Shown here piece after piece: positions 11,938 to 23,648 of a stretch of DNA of 64,000 nucleotides. A program made the position numbers and the translations under genes. The notes beneath the pieces are model-generated. The model was not told the DNA's origin and searched no databases. It saw nothing but the letters and a program-made list of their open reading frames with translations. Each line of letters begins with the position of its first letter. Position 1 is the first letter of the stretch. Location of the stretch: contig MPNW01000013.1 in the NCBI GenBank assembly GCA_011800805.1, positions 38,473 to 102,472 of the forward strand, in the 5' to 3' direction. The DNA is from Hirudo medicinalis (Eukaryota; Annelida; Clitellata; Hirudinida; Hirudinidae).

Positions 11938-13431
11938 GAAGTGGCAGACGACACGACACTGTTAACAACTCCCAACAAATTTGAATCAAATGCTCCCAAT
12001 TCGAACCTTGATGTTTTACATCCATTACATTACGTACATCCATTACATTACGTACATCCATTACATTACTTACGTTGCCCAAATATTTTCTGTAAATGTC
12101 GATCTGAAAGTCATTTATCGCCCGAAACCATGATCGAGCAGTTGTTAACTGACTTTTTTTTTATTGGCAAACTATTTTTGGAATAATTTTTTTCACATGC
12201 CTCTAGTTTTGGCCTGCAGATAACCTTTAGGCTCCCGTCGTCATCAATGTGCTTTGTGCTTCGTAGAAAGCAGTTGATGCAACTTCTGAGTGTCTTGCGA
12301 CTTTAAATCCGATTCCAGTGAATCCTAAGTTGGAAGATATTCTTCCAGAGTGTCGTTTCACCATTCTTCTGGATCGTTGAAAATGTTTATCGGTGCACGA
12401 AGCATATCAGATGTATTTTAAATTCTACTCGTGCTTTCATACATCATGAGCAGGAACCAATTGTTTGTTTGTTTGTTTTTCTTTTTGCATATGTTTGTGG
12501 ATGAAATAATCTCAAGTGATTGATCATTGTCCATCTGTCGATCATATCGGTTATCAAAATGATTGAAATTATGGAAAGTCGATAGTTTGTTTCCTCTGAG
12601 CCATTCTCCCTGCGATCTTAGCTTTTATTTCATTTTACCAATATTTGACATTGTTTAGAAAATTTAATATTGTTCTTTGACCTATTTTTGCCATCTGCCT
12701 TTGCTGGGTTCATCGTCTGTGTATTTTACTCTTGAATGTCGACCAACGGATGAAAAGTTATTGCCTTTTCCAGCATTTAAGCATTTTGCCTTCACTATTC
12801 TCTTCAGGTTTGCCTCTGGTTTTGGCCTGGAAAACCTGGCAGGTTTGTCATTCCTGATGTTGTTTTCACTGTCATCACAATTGTGGCCCTTGGACTCAAG
12901 ATGCATGTGTTTTTTTCTTCATAAAATTGTCCAGTTTATAGCCTTCACTCAATTAATAATTTAGTTAACTTGCACACAAAATTTGTCTGATTTTATCTTT
13001 GATTGATCTAATAAACTAATTGCATCGGATCATAACTGAGCATTTTTTTACATTCTACGAGGAATAATGATCGTAATGATGGAACTGTTATTCTGAGTTT
13101 GTGACAACTGAACAGAAGTTGGAGAACGATTAGCAGATGTCAAATTCTGCCCATCGTTCCCAAGTTAAGCGAAATAGCCTTGGGTTGAGTAACGCTGAAA
13201 ATTGTGGCTTAATAAAATAATAACCTAATAAAATGGCGTTGAACAAACAACAAAATTCTATAAAGTGGTTATATTAATAAATATTAAAAAAAAAGATAAT
13301 TGATCCCAAGTGATAAATTTATAGAATTTGTTGATAATCTTTTATTGCTAAAACCGAACCTATGTTTATAGTCTTGTTTTGATTTACTTTTTATTCGGTT
13401 ACCTCATCCACAAACTTGGAACAGCTACAGA
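11938..13431. other. TMEM30 3' flank and intergenic spacer
   Basis: An 18-bp unit (gtacatccattacattac) is repeated about three times at 12018-12072, probably within the TMEM30 3' UTR. The rest is AT-rich. The opposing open frames at 12677-12964 have no recognisable motifs or splice context, and I do not call them. Confidence 0.6.
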
Positions 13432-16400
13432 ATGTCTAACCGTGGGTTTCATGGATGTTAATTAAAATTTTAAACGTCTTTATAGGCTCCACCGTCCACA
13501 ACTTTTGAAACAATTTTTAGCCATTACTTAATGGCGATTCTCCATGTTTTCGATTAACCGACTTGATCAACATCGACAATAATTTAATTTTTTTCATCTC
13601 GATTTTTTGTTTCTAAATCTTATGGAACATATTGCAATTTGCTCTTGTGCATTTCTTGTTTTACATTTATTTCGTCTGACTTCAACTTATCTCTAAAATT
13701 CAACAGAGGAACTCCATTCAAATCCTTTGCCTCCCAGCGATGATGAGATGGAAGAAGAAGAGAGGTGATTTCTTCAGTCTTAATTTTTAGCATCCTAATT
13801 ATGGAATGATTTTGTTATTTTTGCCTTCAATGCGGTGGTCAGGCATCTAGAACCATTTAAATGCATGTCATTGCTTCCCTTGAAGACAGTTTTGCTTCTG
13901 GCTTTCTTGATAATGTTTCAAGTAATAAATTTAATTAATTAAAGAATAATGCTTGCACATCAGTCCACTTGAGTGTAAATTCAATAATTTCTTAATTGAA
14001 TAATTTTGAATTTATTTTATTCTTCTAGGCCTCACGGAAAGTTGTCCAATGCCGACTTCCGAAAGCTGCTGATGACTCCGAGGGTCGCGTCGGGTGGCTC
14101 ATCCGGTGCGCCCCAGCCGCCCTCGACGTTTGCCAAACCGAAGCCAATGTTAGTAGATGAACTCATTGGTCGGCACAATATTATTTTTAAATATTTTTGT
14201 TAACGATGATGGCAAGAGTGAAGCCAACGAGTTGTTAATATTGTTAATATTAAATTGAAATATTTATTTTTGCCTTCATAATTTTTAATAAATTATTAAA
14301 TTATTGCTTAATTTATTCAATTACTTTAGCGAAAAGAAAGAAACCTCTGATGCCAGTAATGCCAGGAAGAAAAAGAAGAGGTGAACATCTGTTGTTATGC
14401 GAATTAATTATTACTAAGTTGTTAGGAATATTTGTTGCATTAAAAACCATCCTGATTATTATATTTTTGATCGATTACAGTAATTTTTTTTTTAAACGAT
14501 ATCCCATAATTCTTCATAATTTCAGTTATTATGCCCAGCTGAAGAAAGAGGAGGATGAAAGGGACAAGGAACTTGCGATCAAGTACAGAGACAGAGTGAG
14601 TTCTGATGCTCCTTCGGCCGCAATATTGGAGCCGAACGACTCAATAATAGCCGACATGAATATTTTCTACTATATTTTTTTCTATTCTTTATCAACATGA
14701 TTAATTTCAATATTAAAATAGTGAAAAAGCAGTTAAAAGTTAAAAAGGCACAATTCTCCGATAGCAGCAGCAGGCAATATTGATTGTCCAATATAATGCG
14801 TATAAGCATTTAAGCACATTATGTTGATTCATTTAATTAACATAATGCAATCAGTGCATGATTAACACATCATTAACATATTATGATGATCAACCAGGCC
14901 AAGGAGAGGAGAGAGGGCACCAACACTGACCAGGCTCAGACCATCGACGTCTCCACGACGGCCAATTATAAAGCAGTGGCTCCTGACGCCAGGGTGTAAG
15001 CAACGAATACATTACATTATTTTTGAATAATTTACTACCATAATTATTATAACTTATTATTAATATTATTTTAACTTGTTGTAATTATAATTATTATTAA
15101 TTATAGAGGTCAGTCGATGGCCGAGAGGAGAAAGCAGGTGATCGAAGAGTCGAAGTATCTGGGAGGTGACATGGAACACACCCATCTTGTCAAGGGTCTC
15201 GATTATGCCCTCCTCGAAAAGGTGACATGTTCTAATGATGACAATTGACAATTGATAACTCGAATAATTATCATTATTAATTGAAATTTATGCTCGTAAA
15301 CACATCTGATTTGTTCTCCCCACTCAGGTCAAGGCCGAGATCGCTGCCCAAGAGATGGAGGAGCTGGAGAATGCCAAGAACAAGAGGTTTGTCGAGAATT
15401 TTATTTCACAATTTAATTTATTGTTTTTTTTTAAATTGCAAAACACATAATTGTATAAACCATAATTCATAATAAAGCAACGACAAGGAGGAGGAAGAAG
15501 AGGAGGAGGCTATAACTTTTAGGACTAAGTTTGGTGAGTTTGTGATCAATTGATCAGTCTTTTTTTTATAAATTTTATAATAAAATAATTTATTTTTACC
15601 AAACACTAAGATGGAACTATTAATTTGCCAGGTAGGAACATCGTCAGAGCAGCTCTATCGAGAAAGGGTCCGGTCGAGCGCAACGACCTCTTCCTGCCTG
15701 GCCGCATGACCTACGTGTTTGACCTTGACGATCATTACGAGGACTTGCCCACGACCATAATCCGCAGCAAGGCAGACTGCGCCGGCATGGAGACGTCGAC
15801 GACGCTCAGCAACAACGACATCGTCATCAACAAACTGACGCAGATCCTCTCCTACCTCAGACAAGGAAAGGGCAGGGACAAGAAGAAGAAAGACAAGAAG
15901 GAGAGGGGTCATTATTATATTATGTTGTCGTTATTATTAATATTATTATTATTGTTGTTGTCGTCGTCATCGATATTGCAGTAGTTAATTTAGGTTTTGC
16001 TATTTGAAGATTGCTTACACTTTTTATTTCGCTCTTAATGTCTCCATTGGTTTGATTAATTTGATTATTTGATGCTGCAGAAAAGTCCAGAAAAGATGAA
16101 GAAGTGATGGAGGCCACCAATGAAGAGTGAGTGTTTCAGTAGTTCACCAGCACGTTGGACTGGCTTCAAAACCCAGCTCGACTCGTCACAGTTTTGCAGT
16201 TATTTTAATTCTCGCTAGCGGCTAGGATTTGAATTCCTAATGGAGCTGCACCATAGGGAAAGCCTTAACCGCTCGGCCTGACCGATGCCCGGGTTGATTA
16301 ATAACTTAGCCTGCATTCCTTGCTCATACCTGGTCACCATCAGGAATCCACCATTTCTTATTTTGTAGATATTTTTTATAATAATTTTTTTACATCAAAA

Positions 16401-17666
16401 CTGCGTTATTTATTCTTTTCAGCATCTTCGAGGGCACAGACTCTGGCGACCACAGGTCTCGTGGCAAGCACCGCAGGCACGAAACATCGAGGATGGAGAG
16501 GAGGGATGGGGAGAAGAGGTCTTATTTTGAGAAGCCATCAGAAGAGGTTGGTTTGTTAAGCAATCAAATCCTGATCAAGTTACAAATAAGCCAATTAAAA
16601 TTAGCAGTAATTCTTAATTAACAACTCAATAATTATCCTTATTATTATTAACTATTAAATATTAACTATTTATTGTTTTCATTAAATCATTTTTGTACTT
16701 TGACAACCAGGAAAGCAAATTCGACGAATCAGGTCCTAAGATGAACGCCAAGGAGTTCGTCAAGAACATCAACGACAGATACGGCAGGGTATTGTGACGT
16801 TTCAATTCGGCTATCGACTAAATGTCATGCATATTAATTAGAGCCTCCGACGCTATGCAAATGGCGCATTATAAATTAACTATTATTATTAATTGATCAA
16901 CTGGGCAAATCCATTAATTGTGTTGTTCAGGGCAACTGGGGAGGCATAACCGGGGACGAGGAGGTAGAAAAGCCCAAGGCCCCCTCGAAGGATCAGCAAG
17001 AGAAGATCAACAAGTTCAACAGTCAGATGGAGATCGACAGCTATGCAGAGTGCTACCCTGGGTTGGTATTTGGCATCCTTGTGATCGGACGACCGATTCG
17101 AACTTTTAGATTATTGCTTGCATTATAAATTAATTGTTATTCTTCAAATTTATGCTAATTAAAAACAATTGCTCAAATTAACTATCCAATCGACTAATCA
17201 ATTAAACCCAATTCCAGCATGATGGAGATGGTGGATGCCCTTGGGGACAGTGACGACGAGGCCGACTACACCAAGATGGACCAGGGCAACAAGAAGGGCC
17301 CCGTGGGTCGCTGGGACTTTGAGACCCAGGAAGAATACAGCAGCTACATGTCCAGCAGAGAGGCCCTTCCAAAGTTAGTCATGTTTATTTTTACTGACAC
17401 TTGTTAACATTGTATTATTATATTAATAATTAGTACTTTAATTGATATCAATTAATTTAACCTATGACCTACAATTATGGCTATTGTGTTCCTAGGGCTG
17501 CATTCCAGTACGGGGTCAAGATGGCCGACGGCAGGAAGACGAGGAGGGCCGGCCTCGAGATGAGAAGAAGGAACTGGACAGGGAGTGGACGAAAATCCAG
17601 GGCATCATCAGCAAGAGAAAGTCAGACTCCCGGGACGTCTTTGCCTCCAAAAAGGCCAAGCATTGA
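13432..17666 (+). CDS. IK: RED/IK spliceosome-associated protein (apparent frameshift in last exon)
   Basis: About 16 exons: 13432-13441 (tentative), 13707-13764, 14029-14148, 14330-14380, 14526-14595, 14898-14995, 15107-15221, 15328-15386, 15478-15533, 15632-15907, 16081-16126, 16423-16546, 16711-16788, 16931-17061, 17218-17373, 17496-17666. Phases agree throughout, and the product is about 540 aa. RED is a nuclear component of the spliceosomal B complex. Marks include LSNADFRKLLMTPR, KYRDRAKERR, GGDMEHTHLVKGLDYALL, NDLFLPGRMTYVFDLDD, KLTQILSYLRQGKGR and MDQGNKKGPVGRWDF. The Arg-Asp/Glu repeat of vertebrate RED is short here (about 16455-16530). In the last exon the frame conserved up to GRKTRR does not continue into the conserved DEKKELDREW...KKAKH-stop frame. 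One base is missing (or two extra) near 17541-17558. A polyadenylation signal AATAAA lies near 17786. Confidence 0.93.
16217..16293 (-). repeat. tRNA-Leu/Ser-like pseudogene or SINE head in RED intron
   Basis: The minus strand reads ggccgagcggttaaggc (an A-box and D-arm like those of Leu/Ser tRNAs) and, further on, gaattcaaatcct (B-box-like). The ends do not pair into an acceptor stem, so I call a tRNA-derived repeat rather than a functional tRNA. Confidence 0.5.
16841..16893 (+). repeat. Dispersed repeat copy 1 (ctatgcaaatggcgcatt)
   Basis: The block gcctccgacgctatgcaaatggcgcatt is followed by an A/T trinucleotide tail in a RED intron. A near-identical block with a longer (ATT)n tail is at 45865-45935. 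Shared core plus a simple-repeat tail suggests the 3' end of a retroposon. Confidence 0.65.
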
Positions 17667-18295
17667 GCAGAAGCTTGCACTCAAACAACCTTTAATTGTT
17701 TTAAACATTTTTTTAGATATTCATTCTCTGGTCTGGGAATGTAGATTTTTGAATGATTGTCGATTTGTTTTCTTGGTTTGTTCTAATAAATTAATTAATA
17801 AGCCGTAAATTGGACATTTTCAGTGGGCTGGTTATTTTTGGAATTAGTCATTTGGTTGTTACTTTCTTAGTTATAAATATAAAAAATAATATTTAATTAT
17901 GTAACTGGTTAACGTTATTAATTGTACCTTATTATAAAATAATAATAATAAGCTACCTGCCTTCTTGATATTGCTAAATTGTCGAATAGACAATTCCATG
18001 AGATGAAGCGCGGGATGCCGGCATGGTTTTCCAGATGTTGCAGGGCTCAGTTCTCATAATTGTGGAGGTCCATAAACCCTAGAAGTCATGTTTTGGTAAC
18101 AATTTGGGAGACGGATGTTCCCGAGTTATTTTGCGATTGTCTTTGCAATATGGCTGCTCGTCATCAGAATTTCCAGCTGAATAGATTGATCAAATTATTA
18201 ATTGAATTATTGATGGAACGTTCTGTCTGTCGATCGAATGTTTGCTTGAACATTACAAAAATATATAAAAACAGGAACAAATTAAAACATTATTT

Positions 18296-18425
18296 GATGT
18301 TTTATGGCCACCATGTCAGGGAATGTAAGTTTATTTTTTGATGTTTTATGGCCACCATGTCAGGGAATGTAAGTTTATTTTTTGATGTTTTATGGCCACC
18401 ATGACAGGGAATGTCAGTTTATTAT
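18296..18425 (+). repeat. Three tandem copies of a ~46-bp unit upstream of PAN1
   Basis: The unit gatgttttatggccaccatg(t/a)cagggaatgt(a/c)agttta occurs three times. Only one diverged copy lies at the matching place before PAN2 (about 20856-20895), so the array expanded after the two genes duplicated. It sits about 40 bp upstream of a TATA-like tatttaaatgcaggga at 18462-18477. Confidence 0.85.
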
Positions 18426-18637
18426 CATGGTGATTAGTTTATAAATTATTGGCCTCAAATCTATTTAAATGCAGGGAGAAAGTAAGCTTGTTTAAAATAG
18501 TTTACCTGTTAGTTCGAGTATTCATTATCAGAAAATAATCATGCTGTCTACAATAACTATTCTACTAATTCTAATAATTCTCTTCGACGTTGTCAAATTA
18601 TTAATAATAATTAATATTATAATTACAGATGTTAAAG

Positions 18638-19563
18638 ATGATTCTTTGGTTTGAAATACTGTCCCTGTCCTTCCTCGGATTGGTTGCAGGCTAGTAAAGC
18701 ATTATTGAAAATGTCATAGCGAGAATAATGGTTTATTAGTATATAATAAATTATATATAATAAGTATAAGGAGTTTACAATTAAAGTCTAGAGCAGAGCA
18801 TAGTCGTAATCTCAATCAGACAGTCTACCTTAAACATATGTAGCATAAAAAGAAAGGTGTGCCCTGTAATTCTTTTGATCTTAACCTTTGATATAATCGA
18901 CCTTCAACTCATTTTAAACTACTAGGCGAGTCTGCCTGGACCACCTTTCCCAAAGTCCAGGTCACTGGGTTGACAAAAATATCTGAGACCAGACTGGAAA
19001 TGTGTCTGAAAAGCTGCCTGTATATCGAGTGGTGCAACATTGTTTCCTACGACAGCGAGGCAACTTTACCATGTGAAATCCAAACCAGTTTAAAGGGTAT
19101 GGGGGAAAGTAACGAAACGAAAGATTCAGTCACTATTTACGCGCATGATAAAGTCAAGGTAGCCCTGGGTTGGTATTTCGATTACTTAATTACTTTCAAA
19201 AAATCAATAAGAAATCGTTTGGACGATATGTTGGATCACGAAATGCTTATCAGGTACTAAATGACTTTCAATTTCAAAATTTTTGATAAAATGACTCTAG
19301 GTCAAAAGTGCTGGAAAGCTGTACCTGGAAAAACTGCCAAGGATTTTCTGGCGTCATCACATGATGCACGTTATGAGTGCCTTTTATATTGCGTCGGCAT
19401 AGGGGTTTGTGAGGCCGTGGTTTTTGATCCAGAGTCCAAACCCTCTTGTTGGTACCATGTGGGCGTTTCAGGGTCTGTAAAGGAGGAAGATTTGATCCCA
19501 ATAGAAGGGGCAGCAACTACTTATCTGCTTGACAAATCCTGCATCCTTCCAGAGAGCGTGTAG
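18638..19563 (+). CDS. PAN1: secreted two-domain PAN/apple-like protein
   Basis: Exons 18638-18689 (signal peptide), 18926-19168 (domain A) and 19301-19563 (domain B plus stop); about 185 aa. Intron 1 begins GC (GTTGCAG|gctagt), intron 2 begins GT; both are phase 1. The signal peptide reads MILWFEILSLSFLGLVAG. Domain A has four Cys in a C-x3-C ... WCNIVSYD ... PCEIQ pattern. Domain B has six Cys: C-W start, C-x3-C, C, SCW, and a closing DKSC. This order matches the core and outer disulfides of PAN/apple modules, which bind proteins or carbohydrates outside the cell. I prefer the second in-frame ATG because paralogues conserve only that one. It lies directly downstream of RED. The ligand is unknown. 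Confidence 0.85.
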
Positions 19564-19904
19564 GCCAACCAAATTGGTCCAGTGGAAAATTATGACCCCT
19601 CAAATTTGAACTCAAGAGAAGAAATTTAATGATGCTTCGTTAATGTGAAAGAAATTAAAAACTTTAGATACTTTTGAATAAAGTCATGTTTCCGTATAAA
19701 TCCATATTTGACTGAATTTGTTTCCCATGGTTTGAGGTCTTGAGGTTAGAGAGTGCAAATAAAGTGGAAGCGCTGACATCATGTGACGCCAATAAATATT
19801 TAACGTTGTTGAGCGTTAATTCTGAGTGTTATTTAGTTATTTCACAAACATGTGTTACATTTTTCTGCGCGTGTAATTGCATGCAATATAAGTTTGAGTA
19901 GTGG

Positions 19905-19990
19905 TTGTTGATTAGGACGGTACTCCCACAACAGGATTCGAATCCGAGCTAACATCCTCAGAGACTGAAGAAGAGTTCAAAACATGGCAG
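19905..19990 (-). repeat. tRNA-derived SINE copy 1
   Basis: The minus strand contains cggattcgaatcctg, a B-box-like element, in a context shared with 38459-38545 (gattaggacg...attcgaatccg). It lies between PAN1 and PAN2. Confidence 0.5.
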
Positions 19991-20276
19991 TTATGGCTTT
20001 ATGTCATTACTTAAAAATCTTCTTCTGCCTTAACGTTGATATTTCACACTCTCCTTGCACTGGGCCTCTCCAGACACATCCATCCATCCATCTATTATTT
20101 CCTCCTGAAGCTTCATTGACAACATCCTAATGAATTCACTACAGCTCCTGATAAACCGTTGTTGTCATGAAAACAATTTGAAGAGAATAAAAACTGAGTA
20201 CTCGATAAGTTTTGATCTGTTAAGGAATTTTCTCCAGATGTTCAAGCTTTTCCCTGTGGTCACATAAATTATATTT

Positions 20277-20480
20277 TCAAAGAAGGCCAAGCATTGAGCA
20301 GTCGTTTGCACTCAAATGGCCTTTATTATTTTAAACGTCTTTTGGAATCATACTGATTTCCTGGTCTGGGAATGTAGATTCATGAGTAATTGTCAATTTG
20401 TTTTTTAGTCTTAATAAAATCCCTAAATTGGGAACTGTTTTCCGAGTCATTTGATTTTCGGATTCATATTTTGGTTTATG
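20277..20480 (+). pseudogene. Fossil copy of the RED 3' end
   Basis: From aaggccaagcattgagcag onward this stretch matches the end of the true RED gene (17650-17850). It keeps the KAKH-stop codons, the actcaaa...cctttaatt...ttttaaac run and tggtctgggaatgtagat. Sequence upstream of about 20277 does not match RED exon 16. It is therefore the left edge of a tandem duplication that copied RED's tail together with PAN1 to make PAN2 (or the reverse order). It encodes nothing by itself. Confidence 0.85.
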
Positions 20481-20943
20481 CTGGTTTGTTTATTCGTCAA
20501 AAGAACAAATTGTTTTATTTAACTTAATAGAATTATTAAATTTTACTTTTATAATGTGATGAAATCCAGAGGCAATGGGCAAGTAAGGTAATTAAGCCAT
20601 CGAAATGGCAGATGTTCCCGAAGTAAATTTGTCATTGTCATTGCAACATTACTGATCAATATTTAATCCTCGCTAATGAGTGCCGACCAAAATAAATTGA
20701 TCTTATTTCTTATTCAATTATTATTGCAATACTTTGTCTGATGGATCGAATTTTTGTTTGTCAAATTGTTATTTATTAAATTCTGAAATTACAATTTAAT
20801 TCTGAGGAATTAAATCATTTGTCAAAGAAAATAAAGAAGACATGAACAAAGTTAATGATGTTTTATGACCACCACGACTAGGAATGTCAGTTTTTTGGAT
20901 TTAAAAATTTTTTTTTATCGTGGTTCAGTGGCCCCAAACCAGT

Positions 20944-20950
20944 ATAAATG
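20944..20950 (+). promoter_or_regulatory. TATA box of PAN2
   Basis: TATAAAT lies about 140 bp before the start codon. An acceptor-like tttttgcag sits 8 bases before the ATG, as in the paralogues, so a short 5'UTR intron is likely. Confidence 0.55.
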
Positions 20951-21090
20951 AGAGAATACTAAGCGAGCTGGAAGCAAATAGCTCTCATGAAGGTTTAAAT
21001 ATTTATATGAATAAATTAGTCTTATTAAATGTAATATCTAATCGATATTGTCAAATTACTAAAACTGTGAGGTTTTTGCAGACGCTAAAG

Positions 21091-22119
21091 ATGATTCTCT
21101 GGCTCCAAATCTTGTCTCTAGTCAACCTCGGATTAGCTGCAGGCTAGTAGAGAATTATTATAAATAATACGAATTTACTTAATAGTGTGTCATAAATTTA
21201 ATGAATTTTCTGCTAAAGTCTAGAACAGAGATTCTTACACGATGCCGTAATCTAAATCGTTCACTTTACATTAACCCTAGGGTCCTCAAACTAAAAAAGT
21301 AAATCCTAAAAATGTTCTGTAATTCTTCTATGTTACTTTAGAGCTTAAGCTTTAATGTAGTCTACCGTCAACTCATTTCAAACTATTAGGCGAGTCTGCC
21401 TGGACTACACTGCCCAAAGTCCAATACACAGGCCTGACAAAATTATCTGAGACAAGTCTGGAAATGTGCCTTAGAACCTGCCTTTACATCGAGTGGTGCA
21501 ACATTGTTTCTTATGACATCGAAGCAACTTTACCCTGTGAGATCCAAACTAACTCCAGTGGAGTGGAGGAAAGTGAGAAAACCAAAGATTCAGTTACCAC
21601 TTACCAGGTGGATAAATTCAAGCTAGCCTCAGGTGGGTAATTAAATGTTTTCAAGTATTTGAAATGTCGAATGGTCTTTAGAATCTTGAAATGAGGTTTA
21701 AATGTTCAATTGTTTCTCAGTTTTATTTAGAGTCATTTAAATTGTTCAAAGTTTTTATTAATCCAGGTAAAATATGTTGGAAAGCTGTGCACGGAAAAAC
21801 CGCCAAGGGTTTGTTGTCGGGGTCATCCAGCACACTCTATGAAGGTCTTCTTTATTGCATAGGCATTGGGGTTTGCGAAGCTTTGGCCTTTGACCCTGAA
21901 TCCCACCCCTCTTGCTGGTACCATGTGGGCCTTTCAGGATCCGTAAAGGAGGAAGATTTGATTCCAATGAAAGGATCTGTTATTTATTTGCTTGACAAAT
22001 CCTGCGTTCTCCCGGAAGGCTTGAATGTGGATCAAAGCGGTCCCAAAGTGGAAAATGATGCCCCCAAAAGAGATGAGAAACCGAAGAAACCGAAAAAGAA
22101 GACTCCTCTTGGGTTGTAA
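21091..22119 (+). CDS. PAN2: secreted two-domain PAN/apple-like protein with basic tail
   Basis: Exons 21091-21142, 21390-21632 and 21767-22119; about 215 aa. The signal peptide MILWLQILSLVNLGLAAG ends at a phase-1 GC donor (GCTGCAG|gctagt). Domain A keeps its four Cys. In domain B the first Cys of the C-x3-C helix is replaced by Gly (TLYEGLLYC where paralogues have YECLLYC), so one core disulfide cannot form. The C-terminus is longer than in PAN1 and ends in a Lys-rich stretch (KKPKKKTPLGL). PAN1 and PAN2 are duplicates, as the RED fossil between them shows. Confidence 0.85.
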
Positions 22120-22639
22120 CCTTTTGAGAGTAAAGGTCATTGTGGATTCTCGGACATTGAGTAATACTTTGGTTGGTAAAAAGAGCTCGGAAGCATATAA
22201 AAAAAATACCAGAAAGATTGTGAATGATTACATTTTAGTTTAAAATTCCTCTTAAATATTGATTTATTTCAAAATAAATTCACGTTTGACTGAACGGACG
22301 TTCTCGTGACTTCGTAACGGTGAACAGGAGATATCAATATTAAGGCAAAACATTACAACACAGTTTTTATTTATTTATTTTATTAAAGTCCCTTGCATAA
22401 CTGAGTTGATTTGGACTGTATGACACTGTTGTAATAAAACTACTATTGTCACACAACAGTGCTACCAAATTTATCCAAAAAATGTTAGATCAGCTTCTGT
22501 AATTAAATCACATTCGACTGATTTATGTGATTTATTATATTTTGATTTTGAGATTTATTAACCAAAATCAAAAATAATCGATTGGTAAAAACACACCATA
22601 TTTAAGGTATCTGAATAACAGACATACCCTTATCTGCCT

Positions 22640-22870
22640 GTTATAATCGTGTGGCTATGATAATAATAATGCTGATGATTATAATGATAATAATAATAAT
22701 AACGATGATTATAATGATGATGATAATAATAATGATGATTGTAATGATAATAATAAAAATGATGATTATAATGATGATAATAATGATAATGATAATAATA
22801 ATAATAATGATGATGATTGTAATAATAATAATAATAATAATAATGATGATTGTAATGATGATAATTTAAG
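22640..22870 (+). repeat. (AAT/GAT)n microsatellite
   Basis: About 230 bp of aataat/gatgat repeats. Poly-Tyr/His and Met/Ile open frames on both strands are artefacts. The flanks 22120-22640 and 22870-23600 show no gene. Confidence 0.95.
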
Positions 22871-23609
22871 TAGCCATAACACACGTTAAAGAATAATACA
22901 CTTTTTCGACTTCTCATGTCATTCTTTGTGTTGAAGCTGCACTTGGTGAACTCTCGAACCATTCACAAAACTGAATTCATCGCCAAAAATAATAATAAAA
23001 AAAAAATAATTATCTTGAAGTCTTTTCTAAACATCGCATTCAAACAGCTTCGTTTTTTTTTGTGGTCTTTTTACCAGTGCAAAATCTCTCTACGATCTTT
23101 TATTTTCACAAATGTCAAATATGAATGAGCTCCCTGCCTTCTTTTTGTTTTGAATCGAACGAATGAATTGTTCTTCTCTCTTCAACGAATTCTCGTCCGA
23201 CTGACATGCGTGTGAAGTGATGCACGAAGATGTGGAGTGAACAGAATAAAGGAATATTTCTATTCTAAGTTATCCTCAGCAGGACCGTATTTACCCCGGC
23301 GTAGGCTCCGGTGCAGTCTGGTTGGTGGAGGCCAACAAGCCAACCTCTGTCTCCCCTGACAACACCTGACAAGCAAAAAAAGGGTTCTTCTGGTTGGTGG
23401 CCCGTGTGCAGGACGACCATGCTTAAATCCGGAATTGATCCTCAGCTTTGTTTGGAACTTGACAGTTTAAAATTCACACGACGGATGTCCCGCTTTTGAA
23501 AGTTTTATTGTTGGTTTTAAGATTTTGAAAAGAAACATTAAGCTGACGTTAAAAGGACTGAAATGCCGTGAAATTCTTCACGGAACGTCGATTTTTTTTT
23601 ATTCGAGAC

Positions 23610-23619
23610 TATATAAAAG
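23610..23619 (+). promoter_or_regulatory. TATA box of FTP1
   Basis: TATATAAAAG lies 39 bases before the ATG at 23649. Transcription should start near 23640, which rules out the upstream in-frame ATG at 23568 as the main start. Confidence 0.7.
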
Positions 23620-23648
23620 CGAACAATCTTCGAAATGTTTGCACAATC

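Noticed and set aside
12682..12906. 74-aa minus-strand frame between TMEM30 and RED
   Set aside because: No signal peptide, family motif, splice support or promoter. Composition alone is not enough.
17464..17808. Plus-strand frame extending RED by an unrelated C-terminus
   Set aside because: The conserved RED C-terminus and its fossil copy use another frame ending at 17666, so this reading most likely follows a base error.
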